Below are positions 39,170 to 47,674 of a stretch of 64,000 nt of DNA, piece by piece. The DNA is from Hyphomicrobium_A sp036559705 (GTDB lineage: Bacteria; Pseudomonadota; Alphaproteobacteria; Rhizobiales; Hyphomicrobiaceae), in contig DATBSP010000162.1 of assembly GCA_036559705.1 (NCBI GenBank), positions 4,719-68,718 on the forward strand, in the 5' to 3' direction. The stretch's first letter is position 1; each line of letters starts with the position of its first letter. The notes under the pieces are model-generated. The model was not told the DNA's origin and did no database searches. It was given only the letters and a program-made list of their open reading frames with translations. Position numbers and translations under genes: made by a program.

Positions 39170-40039
39170 TCACTCGGTGTGGGCGGGTTTGGCTCCTGAG
39201 GCATGATCGAGCGGCGGCACCGTGGCGGGGCCCTTGCTCGCCGCGCTCGCGGCGACGGCTGCAGCAGCAGCTTCCTTGGCAGCGTTGGCAGCCGTCTCGG
39301 CGGCCACGGCCGCGCGTTCAGCCGCGGAGGCGGCCGCAGCGGCGGCGCTGGCGGCCGCGGCACGTTCTTTCTCGGTGGGCCCCGCACCCGCCTTCTTCTC
39401 AAGCGCCGGAGAAGCGGATGGGCTGGTCGGCAGAGCGCCAGTCTCTACAGCGGCGGTTGACGGCGGAGGCGGCGCGGCGGGTGGCGCCTCAGCGGCGGCC
39501 GGCGTGTGAACTGCGGGCGTAGCGGCAGGCGTTTCGGCCGGAGCGGCGATCTGCTCGACCGGCATCGTTGGCGCGGCGTCCACCGTGCCAGCAGCAGGTG
39601 CGGCAGCGGTCTCCTGCGCCTGAGGGGCAATGCCCAGCGCGTCCGCTTTGCGGACCGGGTGGGGCGGTGCATCGCCGTTGCCGGCGGCAGCGTCGTCGGT
39701 CGCCTCAGCTTGCTGGCCGGTCCCGTTGTTCGGCTTGACGCCGTCGCCCCAGCAGACGCTGGCGGAGGCGGTGCACGTATGCTCGTCGAACAGGATGACG
39801 TCGAGGAATAGCTCGCAGCTCACGGTCTTCTTTCCGGTCTGATACGCAGAGACGCCATTCTGTGCGGCCCACTCGGCGATGTGCTTGTCGAGCAGGTTCT
39901 TGGCGTCGTTGGTCGGACCTTCCTTGCCGTAGTCGTTGACCGTGAAGCCGAATTTCTTGCAGGCCGCTTCAGCCGGAGCCGTCGCGGCGAGAACGCTCAC
40001 CAGCACCGAGGCCAAGGCGAACGATAGCTTAGCGCGCAT
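39170..40039 (-). CDS. Secreted four-cysteine protein with Ala/Pro-rich tail, copy 3
   Basis: A 289-residue protein from ATG 40039: signal peptide ending PAEA, then about 75 residues with cysteines at CKKF, SCEL, HTCT and VCWG, and then 180 low-complexity residues rich in Ala, Pro and Glu, including a long Ala-rich helical stretch. The N-terminal part keeps the C-K-K start and final C-x6-C of the small proteins at 32243-32533 and 40779-41069, with a wider gap between the second and third cysteines. No known family recognised. Confidence 0.72.
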   Translation of the reverse strand: MRAKLSFALASVLVSVLAATAPAEAACKKFGFTVNDYGKEGPTNDAKNLLDKHIAEWAAQNGVSAYQTGKKTVSCELFLDVILFDEHTCTASASVCWGDGVKPNNGTGQQAEATDDAAAGNGDAPPHPVRKADALGIAPQAQETAAAPAAGTVDAAPTMPVEQIAAPAETPAATPAVHTPAAAEAPPAAPPPPSTAAVETGALPTSPSASPALEKKAGAGPTEKERAAAASAAAAAASAAERAAVAAETAANAAKEAAAAAVAASAASKGPATVPPLDHASGAKPAHTE

Positions 40040-40173
40040 TGTTAGGTCCCCCGTCGGCACGCACAAACGTCCGATTCCAAAGCCTTATAGCGGGGCCATA
40101 GGCCATTGCCTAGGCTTCGCACCTGCAAACATGTGCAGGACAAAAGTAGCGCAACCGCGGCAACTTCGGCGGA

Positions 40174-40506
40174 TCAATTCATGTAAGGTGAATCACCGCC
40201 GTTGGGGCCGATGCCCGAATCGAAAAAGAAGCCACTGTCGAATGGACCGCCAGGCGACTGCTTGTTGATGTACGGATCGATGTTGCCGCCGTGCAGGGCA
40301 AAGTAGCGGGCGATCTCTTCGGGAGTAGAACCTTGCTCCACCGCGTAATCGCGGCCTTTCCGGGCCGAGCGGCGCGCCGGCTTCTTTTGCATGTCTTCGC
40401 CGGCATAGGCGCCCGGCGCCACGTACTCGCCGGCCCCGCCGAGGGTGGCAAGCACCAAAAAGCCGGCGGCAACGAAGATCCCCGTACAGATCCGATAAAC
40501 GCTCAT
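40174..40506 (-). CDS. Small secreted hypothetical protein
   Basis: A 110-residue protein with an N-terminal membrane or signal segment (YRICTGIFVAAGFLVLATL), a basic patch KKPARRSARKG, a helical EEIARYFALHG and a Gly/Phe-rich C-terminus. AAGGA lies eight bases before ATG 40506. No family recognised. Confidence 0.6.
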   Translation of the reverse strand: MSVYRICTGIFVAAGFLVLATLGGAGEYVAPGAYAGEDMQKKPARRSARKGRDYAVEQGSTPEEIARYFALHGGNIDPYINKQSPGGPFDSGFFFDSGIGPNGGDSPYMN

Positions 40507-40778
40507 GGTCCAGTCCTTGTTGGTCTTACCGCCCCGGAGTTTGGAGCTAGGATAACGGAAAACGTTCGACGGGCGCGCAAATCTCCTTGCGGGGCAGCAT
40601 TTTGCTGACCCCTGTCACCCGGCGACCACGCCGGAATCGACGGGAGCAAGCTCGGCGCCCCGCCAGGGCCAGCCGCAGCCTCCATCATCCTACTGAGCTA
40701 CAAGCGAATGGTTAACGATTGAAGACAAATTGTCCTGATCTGACCAATCCGCCACAGCTCACGGTCGAATTAGTCCGC

Positions 40779-41069
40779 TCAGCCCGTTTTGCAGATCGTC
40801 GAGGTGCCGCGGCAGTTGTAGCCGAGACCGCCCGGCGAGCACTTGTAGGCCGGCGTGCTGACGCGATAGCCCGGGGTCGAGCCTGTCGCCATGAACGCTG
40901 CCCAGACGCCCCAGTCGAACGATTGAAGGATGGCCTCCTTCACCTGGAACTTGGCGCCGTCTATGGACCCTGCGGTGCCCGACGCGGTCTTCTTGAAGCA
41001 CTTGGCTTCCGCCGTGCCGGCGCACACGAGGGCAACAACCGCAGCCGCCGCGCAGATGGACTTGATCAT
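40779..41069 (-). CDS. Small secreted four-cysteine protein, copy 2
   Basis: A 96-residue protein from ATG 41069 with GGAG upstream. It has a signal peptide (IKSICAAAAVVALVCAGTAEA) and a mature part of about 74 residues with cysteines at KCFKK, YKCSP, GYNCRG and TICKTG; the last three are spaced C-x8-C-x6-C exactly as in copy 1 (32243-32533). The shared AKFQ at mature position 17-20 supports homology. An in-frame extension to 41135 is not needed. Confidence 0.75.
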   Translation of the reverse strand: MIKSICAAAAVVALVCAGTAEAKCFKKTASGTAGSIDGAKFQVKEAILQSFDWGVWAAFMATGSTPGYRVSTPAYKCSPGGLGYNCRGTSTICKTG

Positions 41070-41221
41070 TTTTGAACTCCCGAACATCGCAGAACTACAT
41101 GTCCGAGATTGCCGCAGACGGACGCCGTTGCCCATCCGCCGAGGCGCTCACCGAGAAAAAAGGTCGGGGATCGTGGCCGCCCGGTGACGCCACGTCACGA
41201 AACTTGCGTCCAAATCGGCCC

Positions 41222-41434
41222 TCAGGAGGATTGCAGATTGACCGCTTTGGGTCCCTTGCCGCGCTTGTCGGGCTCGGTCTCGAAGGAGATGCGCGCCCCT
41301 TCGTCGAGATTGTTGATGCCGGCGCGCTCGACCGCGGTCACGTGCACGAACACGTCCTTGCCGCCGTCATCGGGCTTGATGAAGCCATAGCCCTTTTGCG
41401 AGTTATAGAATTTTACCGTGCCGCTCTGGCGCAT
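41222..41434 (-). CDS. cspA: Cold shock protein (CspA family)
   Basis: A 70-residue OB-fold RNA chaperone. It carries KGYGFIKPDDG (RNP1-like) and DVFVHVTAV (RNP2-like). AAGGAG is eight bases before ATG 41434. A long stretch upstream (to 41629) has no gene and could be the leader typical of cold-shock genes. Several paralogues are usual in these genomes, so the symbol is generic. Confidence 0.93.
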   Translation of the reverse strand: MRQSGTVKFYNSQKGYGFIKPDDGGKDVFVHVTAVERAGINNLDEGARISFETEPDKRGKGPKAVNLQSS

Positions 41435-41629
41435 CGCGAATTCTCCTTACGTGCGCAGACAACGAAAACGGCGCGACTCGCAACGAGGCGCACCGGGGGG
41501 AAGCTCGGGAAACTGTTCGCAAATGCGGGAGCAAAAAAGCGCGTAAAAACGGCATGCGCGCAACAATCTCAAAGCTACTTAAAGTCTCCGCCGGGTCGAT
41601 CATCTGCCCGAGCTACAGAAGTATCGGAG

Positions 41630-41655
41630 AAAAAAATCGACGAGGCAAGAGCCTC
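41630..41655 (-). terminator. Terminator of rlmJ
   Basis: On the minus strand GAGGC-TCTT-GCCTC (41642-41655) is followed, after five bases, by seven T (41630-41636). It begins ten bases after the rlmJ stop. Confidence 0.6.
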
Positions 41656-41665
41656 ACGGGCGCCG

Positions 41666-42529
41666 TCAATCACCCGTTGATATCTCAGTTCCCAGCTCCT
41701 CGAGGCGGAATCCAGCGCCCCTTCCATGCGCCAAAACACGTGCCAGCTCGGGAAGCAGCTCGCTCAAGTTTGAAGTCAAAGTAAAAGGCGCATTCACGGC
41801 GATCAGCCCGGCACCGTTGAGGCGCGTTTCGTCCTCCGTGCCGCGGATCATCATCTCGATCGCCATCGCCTTCGGCAGGGCCTGCTCGGCGATCTTCCGG
41901 CGGAAGGCCGCGACGGGCTTTGCTTCCTTGATCGGATACCAGAGCAGAAACGTTCCGGACGCAAAGCGCCGTACTGCCTGCTTCAGCCCGTCGGCCAAGC
42001 GATCGAGCTCACCCGGCTGCTCGAACGCCGGATCGATGAGCATCACGCCGCGCCGCTCCGGCGGCGGCAGCAGTGCCTTCAATGCCATCCAGGCATCGAG
42101 CCCCATGACCTTCACCGCGGGATCGTGAGCGAACAGGCGCTTGAGCTCGTTCTGGTCCTCTGGATGTAGCTCATTGACAACTAACCGATCGTTGCTGCGC
42201 ATCAGCTCGCGCGCGACCAGCGGACTGCCGGGATAGCGGGCCATAGCGCCGCCGGCGTTGAGCCGCCGCACGACGTCAAGGTACGGCGCCAGCACCTTGG
42301 TGGCCGAAGCAGAGAATTTTGCCTCCATTACGCGGCCGATGCCCTCTCGCCATTCGCCGGTCTTCTGCGCCGCCTCGGAGGAAAGTTCGTAGTCGCCGAT
42401 GCCGGCATGCGTGTCGATCACGCGAAACGGCGCCGGCTTCAGCTTCAAGTGCTCGATGATGAGCGCCAGCACCGCGTGCTTGACGACGTCCGCGAAATTT
42501 CCGGCGTGGTAGGCGTGGCGATAGTTCAT
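41666..42529 (-). CDS. rlmJ: 23S rRNA (adenine-2030-N6)-methyltransferase RlmJ
   Basis: A 287-residue SAM-dependent methyltransferase that modifies A2030 of 23S rRNA. N-terminal MNYRHAYHAGNFADVVKH and VIDTHAGIGDYEL are diagnostic of the family. The catalytic DPPF/DPPY motif reads IDPAFEQ here, so the second Pro is Ala, which is unusual. Start at ATG 42529. Confidence 0.93.
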   Translation of the reverse strand: MNYRHAYHAGNFADVVKHAVLALIIEHLKLKPAPFRVIDTHAGIGDYELSSEAAQKTGEWREGIGRVMEAKFSASATKVLAPYLDVVRRLNAGGAMARYPGSPLVARELMRSNDRLVVNELHPEDQNELKRLFAHDPAVKVMGLDAWMALKALLPPPERRGVMLIDPAFEQPGELDRLADGLKQAVRRFASGTFLLWYPIKEAKPVAAFRRKIAEQALPKAMAIEMMIRGTEDETRLNGAGLIAVNAPFTLTSNLSELLPELARVLAHGRGAGFRLEELGTEISTGD

Positions 42530-42615
42530 GCCCGAGGCTTCAGCGCGCTTGGCGCATTGCTGTCAAGGGCAGCGGCCGGAGCGCCAGCGGGCGGCGCTAA
42601 AAAACTTCTCGGCCT

Positions 42616-42629
42616 GTTCCCTAGGGAAC
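42616..42629. repeat. 14-bp perfect palindrome
   Basis: GTTCCCTAGGGAAC is a perfect palindrome in the rlmJ-holC intergenic region. It could be an operator for the candidate small RNA or for rlmJ. It does not match the alphaproteobacterial LexA box. Confidence 0.5.
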
Positions 42630-42738
42630 GGCGGGGCGGCGCCGCGGCTGGCAATGTCGCTTCATCGAGAGCACGGAAGGCCCACGCTCCTGAAGCGCTC
42701 TCCCCCCGGGTTAGCTCCCCGTCTCCTCCTGAAGCCTC

Positions 42739-42769
42739 AAGCACCGCGCTCCCCCGCGGGGCTTTTTTT
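42739..42769 (+). terminator. Orphan plus-strand terminator
   Basis: AAGC-A-CCGCG, loop CTCCCC, CGCGG-G-GCTT, then T to 42769: a 9-bp stem with one mismatch followed by a T tract. On the minus strand no T tract follows, so it does not serve holC. Confidence 0.65.
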
Positions 42770-42778
42770 GGCCTCGCC

Positions 42779-43252
42779 TCAGGCCTTGCGCTCCCACTTG
42801 CCCGTGGCGCTCTGCTGCCAATAGGTCACCGGGCAACCGGCGCTCTTCGCCGCTGTCCACTGTGAGCGAGCAAGCGTCACTGCATCCGCGTCATTGCCGT
42901 CGAACATGTAGACGATGCGGACGAATCCCGAAAACGCCTCTGCCTCCGCGCCGTCGACGAGAAAGCGCACGCCGGCCCCGTTCGGCGTTTCGCCGGTGGT
43001 CGTCAGATAGACCGGCTGCTCGGCAGCGTAGCCGTCCTTGGCCGAGCCGTGTGCAAGGAAGCTGTCTTCCTTGAATGTCCACAGCGCCAGGTCGATCGCC
43101 GCCAGGCGCTCATGCGAACCCGCCTGCACCACTGCCCGCCAACCGCGCTCGAGCGTCTTCTCGACGAGCGTCGGCAGCACCTTCTCCAAGGTCTGCTGCT
43201 CGAGATGATAAAAAAGTACCTCTGTCGGCGGGGAAGAATTCGGCTCGCTCAT
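42779..43252 (-). CDS. holC: DNA polymerase III chi subunit
   Basis: A 157-residue chi subunit of the clamp-loader complex, which links polymerase III holoenzyme to single-strand-binding protein. VLFYHLEQQTLEKVLPTLVEK at the N-terminus (shown in part: EVLFYHLEQQ) and a C-terminal WTAAKSAGCPVTYWQQ fit alphaproteobacterial HolC. Start at ATG 43252. Confidence 0.92.
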   Translation of the reverse strand: MSEPNSSPPTEVLFYHLEQQTLEKVLPTLVEKTLERGWRAVVQAGSHERLAAIDLALWTFKEDSFLAHGSAKDGYAAEQPVYLTTTGETPNGAGVRFLVDGAEAEAFSGFVRIVYMFDGNDADAVTLARSQWTAAKSAGCPVTYWQQSATGKWERKA

Positions 43253-43480
43253 GCGGGAATTATACCCGTCGTAGCGCGCGTTGCACGCTGCGCATGGCGG
43301 TGCCGGAACATGCTGCGGCGCAAAGGCGATTTGCCCTTGCGCCGCGTGGATGGCTTACCTACTTATCGTGATCCGGAACGGCGCCAGACGTGCGGCTGTC
43401 GTCCGTGCGGGCGGTGAGCTTAGCGGCATCTTCGGGTTCGCTGCTGCTCCCGCCCGCTGCAATTCGCAAAGCTTCAGCGC

Positions 43481-43768
43481 TCAACGCTTGCTTGTCAGGT
43501 ATCGCTTCGGCACTTCGCCGGCGGCAACCAATGCATCGACGCAGCGGCGCGACAGTGCGCGGCGCGATGCGAGCATGCAGCTGCGCAGCTCCGGCGTCCC
43601 GATCGAGTACTTCCCACAGAAACGGTAGTAGTCACGCTCGCAAGCGGAATTGACACGCGCCGAGTAGGCGTTGGCCGCCGATCCGCAAGCAAACATCATG
43701 AGCACTGCCGCACCCGCCGCAGCTGCACGTACTACCGGGCGCGCCCGGCCGTGTGAGCACCTCTGCAT
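43481..43768 (-). CDS. Small secreted Cys-rich-repeat protein
   Basis: A 95-residue protein from ATG 43768 with a signal peptide (AAAAGAAVLMMFACGSAANA) and a short region NSACERDYYRFCGKYS ... LRSCMLASRRALSRRCVDAL, resembling one GLG1-type cysteine-rich repeat. Similar short proteins are common in Hyphomicrobiales; function unknown. Confidence 0.7.
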   Translation of the reverse strand: MQRCSHGRARPVVRAAAAGAAVLMMFACGSAANAYSARVNSACERDYYRFCGKYSIGTPELRSCMLASRRALSRRCVDALVAAGEVPKRYLTSKR

Positions 43769-43910
43769 CGATCCAGTTTTCTCTTTTAGAGCTTCCCCTC
43801 GGGCTCGTGGCCCCGAGCTCACATCCCCGCTGCAAGCTCGCGAATCCACGCTACCGCGTGTCGTCAGATAAGAACAGTGACCGCTCTGCCTCGGGAGCCA
43901 AAAAACGTCA

Positions 43911-45278
43911 TCAGCTCTTATGCTTAGCGAACGGATTATCGCCCTTGCGCAGGTTCAGCCGCAGCGGCACGCCGGGCAGCTTGAAAGCGTCACGCAGGCT
44001 GTTGGTGAGATAGCGGATGTACGATTGCGGCAGATCCTGAGGGCGCGAGCAGAACGCGACGAAAGTCGGTGGGCGTGTCGATGGTTGCGTGATGTAGCGC
44101 AGCTTGATGCGACGGCCGCCGACGGCAGGGGGCGAGTGGCGCCCCAGCGCTTCCTGCAGCCAACGGTTGAGGTCGGGAGTTGAGACGCGGCGATTCCACA
44201 AGTCGTAGGCTTCGAGCACCGCCGTCGATAACTTCTCAATTCCCCGTCCGCTCAACGCCGAGAGCGGCACCACTGCCACGCCAGGCACTTGCGCAAGGCG
44301 GTAGCCGAGCGTCTCCCGCAGCCCCTTCAGCATCTTCTGCTTGTCTTCGACGAGGTCCCACTTGTTGATGGCAATAACCAGGGCGCGCCCCTCCTCGGTG
44401 ACGAGATCGCCGATGGTCAGATCCTGATGCTCCAACGGGCGCTCGGCGTCGATCAGGAGCACCACCACTTCGGCGAAGCGAATGGCACGGATAGCGTCGC
44501 TGGCGCTCAGCTTCTCGGCCGTCTCGGTGATCTTTGCCTTGCGTCGCAAACCCGCAGTATCGAACAGGCGCACCTTGCGCCCTGACCACTCGATATCGCT
44601 TGGCACGGAATCGCGCGTCAATCCGGGCTCGGGTCCGGTGATCATGCGCTCTTCGCCGAGGAACGCATTGACCAGCGTCGACTTGCCGGCGTTCGGCCGT
44701 CCGACGATGGCGACGCGGATCGGGCGCGCCGTAGCCCGTGTCTCTTCCGCCTGCTCGCCGGTCCCGTGCACGGCCGTCAACTCGAGCGCCGCCAGCATCT
44801 CGGTCTCGAGATCGCTCAAGCCCTCGCCGTGCTCGGCGGAAATGGCCACCGGCTCGCCGAAGCCCAATTCGAACGCCGCGTAGAAACCTTCCTCGCCCGC
44901 TCTGCCCTCGCTCTTGTTGGCGACGAGCACCACGGGACGCCCCGACGAGCGTACCAGCTTGCCGAACGATTTGTCGTCCGGCGTGATGCCCTCGCGCGCG
45001 TCGACGACGAACAGCACGAGATCGGCGGCGGTGACGGCGGCCTCACTCTGCTGGCGCATGCGCTCGGCGATGGAGCCGCGCTTGGCTTGCTCAAGCCCTG
45101 CGGTGTCGACGATCGTTACCGGATTGCCGGCAAGGTCGGCTTCGCCCTCGCGTCGGTCGCGCGTCAGCCCAGGCATGTCCGAAACGAGCGCCGTGCGCTT
45201 GCCCGTCAGCCGGTTGAACAGCGTCGACTTGCCAACGTTGGGTCGGCCAATGATGGCGATGACGGGCGGAGTGGGCAT
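43911..45278 (-). CDS. der: Ribosome biogenesis GTPase Der (EngA)
   Basis: A double-GTPase needed for 50S subunit assembly. The two G domains are visible in order: GRPNVGKST, DTAGLEQAK and NKSEG, then GRPNAGKST, DTAGLRRKAK and NKWD; a KH-like domain follows. ATG 45278 begins MPTPPVIAIIGRP, matching the family; an in-frame start at 45326 adds a basic stretch. The fourth motif of the first domain has Ser for the usual Asp (NKSE), as in many Der proteins. Confidence 0.95.
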   Translation of the reverse strand: MPTPPVIAIIGRPNVGKSTLFNRLTGKRTALVSDMPGLTRDRREGEADLAGNPVTIVDTAGLEQAKRGSIAERMRQQSEAAVTAADLVLFVVDAREGITPDDKSFGKLVRSSGRPVVLVANKSEGRAGEEGFYAAFELGFGEPVAISAEHGEGLSDLETEMLAALELTAVHGTGEQAEETRATARPIRVAIVGRPNAGKSTLVNAFLGEERMITGPEPGLTRDSVPSDIEWSGRKVRLFDTAGLRRKAKITETAEKLSASDAIRAIRFAEVVVLLIDAERPLEHQDLTIGDLVTEEGRALVIAINKWDLVEDKQKMLKGLRETLGYRLAQVPGVAVVPLSALSGRGIEKLSTAVLEAYDLWNRRVSTPDLNRWLQEALGRHSPPAVGGRRIKLRYITQPSTRPPTFVAFCSRPQDLPQSYIRYLTNSLRDAFKLPGVPLRLNLRKGDNPFAKHKS

Positions 45279-45375
45279 TGCGGATGAGGCCGGGCGCGAT
45301 TTCGTGGAGCGGCGCTTATCGCGCATTCGCTGCCCAGATGATAGTGATGCCGCCCCACCGCCGCGTTAAGGCGGC

Positions 45376-46746
45376 TCAGTTCAACGCGATGAGCTTGGCT
45401 GAATCGGTGAGCACATACATGCGCCCCTGGGCCACCACCGGCGCGACGTAGACGGCGCCGCCGAGTTCTTTCTGCCCGACGACCTTGCCGGTCGTTGCAT
45501 CGACGCCTATGAGGTTGCCCTCCGACGAGGCGAGCCACAGCGTGCCGCCGGCAAGTGTCGGACCCGCCCAGGCGCCATTTCCCGGCAGCTTCGTCGTCCA
45601 TTGCGTCTTGCCGTCACCGCGCGCCAGCGCCATGAGCTGTCCTTGCGTATCGACGACGAAGACGCTGCCGCCGGCGACCGAGGGTCCCTGCGTACCGGGC
45701 ACGTTGATCGACCAAAGGCGCTCGCCGCTTGACGCCTGCGTCGCGATCATGCGGCCGGCGTGACCGATAGCGAATACCGTGCCGTTGTCGATCGTCGGAC
45801 GCGCCGTGTCGCTCATGGAGGTGAGCTGCGAGGTCGTCCGCGTGCGCGCGAGATTCTCTGACCAGACCGACGACCCGTCGGCCACTCTCATGGCGACGAG
45901 ATCGCCGGAAGGATAAGGCACGACGACAATGTCGCCGTCGACTGCAGGGCTGGCGTTGTTGATGAGGCTCGCCTGCTGCGGCAGTCCGCGTACCGACCAA
46001 AGCTCGCCGCCGTCGGCGCCGGCAAAACAAAAGAACCGGCCATCGAGCGTGACGACGAAAACGCGATCGCCAACGGCGGTCGGCGAGGAGCGCACCGGCG
46101 CCTCGAGCTGCTTCTCCCAAATCGCCTTGCCGTTCTGCGGATCGAGCGCAACGACGTTGCCGTAGCCGGTCGCCGCGTAAAGCCTGCCGCCGTCGACAGC
46201 AAGGCCGCCGCCGTAACCGCCGCCGCCACTATCGCCGCCGAGGGAGTACCAACTGCCGCTCTTTTCACGCTGCGGCCGTAGTGAAACGCTCCAAACGGCG
46301 GAGCCGCCCGTATTGGCGAAGGCGCTTACCGTACCGTCGGCGTCGAGCGTAAAGACGTGTCCGTTGTAAACGATGGGGCTCGCGGTGATGCGACCGACTT
46401 TACCCGAGCCGCTACCCGCATCTGCGCTCCATACGACATTGGCAGCGCCGCCGAAGGCAAGATTGCCCGGCGCGTTATTGGGCTCGCCCCCTGGCTGCCC
46501 CCAGGCATCGTTGGCGCGCGGCGCCGGTAGGATGATCGGCGCGCTGGCATCGGCCAGCTCGCCCGTAACCGGTCCCGGCACCTGCATCACCGCGATGCGT
46601 TTGCCGGGCAACGGCACTTCCTTCTCGGCGAACGGATTGAGGTCGGCGAGCTTGGGCAGCGAGGGTCCGTCGCCGGCGCAGCCGGAAAGCAGCACGAGCG
46701 AGGCGAGCCCCGCTCCAATTACGCTGCCGCGCCGTGTCCCCCTCAT
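45376..46746 (-). CDS. bamB: BamB-like beta-propeller lipoprotein
   Basis: A 456-residue outer-membrane-associated lipoprotein with a lipobox (LVLLSGCAGD, Cys near residue 23) and repeated PQQ-like propeller blades (for example GNVVALDPQNGKAIWEKQ and GRLYAATGYGN). It fits BamB, the propeller subunit of the BAM outer-membrane-protein assembly machine. It ends 98 bases before der and follows the TPR gene by 12 bases. Confidence 0.88.
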   Translation of the reverse strand: MRGTRRGSVIGAGLASLVLLSGCAGDGPSLPKLADLNPFAEKEVPLPGKRIAVMQVPGPVTGELADASAPIILPAPRANDAWGQPGGEPNNAPGNLAFGGAANVVWSADAGSGSGKVGRITASPIVYNGHVFTLDADGTVSAFANTGGSAVWSVSLRPQREKSGSWYSLGGDSGGGGYGGGLAVDGGRLYAATGYGNVVALDPQNGKAIWEKQLEAPVRSSPTAVGDRVFVVTLDGRFFCFAGADGGELWSVRGLPQQASLINNASPAVDGDIVVVPYPSGDLVAMRVADGSSVWSENLARTRTTSQLTSMSDTARPTIDNGTVFAIGHAGRMIATQASSGERLWSINVPGTQGPSVAGGSVFVVDTQGQLMALARGDGKTQWTTKLPGNGAWAGPTLAGGTLWLASSEGNLIGVDATTGKVVGQKELGGAVYVAPVVAQGRMYVLTDSAKLIALN

Positions 46747-46758
46747 AAACTCCCCCGA

Positions 46759-47529
46759 TCAGTCCTTTTTTGCCGGCGGCGCGGTGACTGGCGCGGCATT
46801 GGCAGGTGGTGCAGTGGGCGTCGTGGTCGCAGCGGGTGCCGGTGTGTCGCTTGCCGCCTTCTTGGCAATCTCTCCGGCAGCAATCTCTGCCATCACGATC
46901 TGTGCTCGCTCGGCGATACTCTGCGGTGTTGCCTGATCGACGAACAGCGGCGTCAGGATCGTGCGGGCCTCCGCCGTCTTGCCTGCCTTGAACGCCGCCA
47001 GCCCCAATAGCTCACGCGCACTGTAGCGCCACGGGCTTTCTTCGCTCATCAAAGGGGTGAGCCGATTCTCTATCTCGGTAAAGTCGGCCTCGCCGACGCG
47101 CAGGCCGGCGACCTGCAGACGGGCGAACTCGCGCAGCATCTCGTCGGCCGAGCTGTCGTTGACCAGCGCTTCGTAAGTGGCGATCGCCTCAGCCTTTTTG
47201 CCCTGCTTGTTCTGCGTGCCCGCAAGTTGTAGCTGCGCCAGGACGCGATAGCCGCCGGCGCCGTCCACGGCGATCTTCTCGAATTCTTTCTCGGCGCTGC
47301 CATCTTTCTTCTCGTTGATGAGAAGCAGCGCCTCTTCGTAGCGCGCACCGGAATCCTGCGCGGCGGTGATGCGGTGGTTTTCCCAATACTTGAAGCCGAG
47401 CACGCCCAGCACAATCACCGCGGCGCCAGCAATGATGTACGTGCCGTATTGCTTCCAGATCTTTTCGAGGCGTTCGCGCCTCAACTCCTCTTCGACTTCG
47501 CGGAGAAGACCGTCGTCCTGCTGTGCCAT
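46759..47529 (-). CDS. YfgM-like single-span TPR protein
   Basis: A 256-residue protein with one membrane segment near residue 30 (IIAGAAVIVLGVLGFKYW) and periplasmic TPR-like helices, ending in an Ala/Pro-rich tail. It matches the YfgM / TPR_21 family, which is usually encoded next to bamB and der, as here. The TPR-bamB-der order suggests one operon for envelope assembly and ribosome maturation. Confidence 0.87.
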   Translation of the reverse strand: MAQQDDGLLREVEEELRRERLEKIWKQYGTYIIAGAAVIVLGVLGFKYWENHRITAAQDSGARYEEALLLINEKKDGSAEKEFEKIAVDGAGGYRVLAQLQLAGTQNKQGKKAEAIATYEALVNDSSADEMLREFARLQVAGLRVGEADFTEIENRLTPLMSEESPWRYSARELLGLAAFKAGKTAEARTILTPLFVDQATPQSIAERAQIVMAEIAAGEIAKKAASDTPAPAATTTPTAPPANAAPVTAPPAKKD

Positions 47530-47674
47530 CGTGAATTCAGCCCCTGAACCTTGGCGCGTTTCTTGTCAGAGACCCGGCTGGGCATCTGGAAGCCGCATTC
47601 ATAACCGACGGCATCCCCTGCGCAAGCGATTGATCGGCGCTAAGCCGACCCAGGGCGCCGGCCGAACGCGCCCC

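Larger units (their letters stand above)
42600..42769 (+). ncRNA. Candidate small RNA with own terminator
   Basis: Between two minus-strand genes the plus strand carries a self-contained terminator and, before it, C-rich runs (CTCCCC at about 42711 and CTCCTCC at about 42723) that resemble the anti-Shine-Dalgarno loops of some alphaproteobacterial small RNAs. No plus-strand protein gene lies upstream to use the terminator. The 5' end is unknown; 42600 is only a guide. Confidence 0.35.

Noticed and set aside
42616..42629. LexA box
   Set aside because: The palindrome GTTCCCTAGGGAAC lacks the GTTC-N7-GTTC layout of alphaproteobacterial LexA sites.
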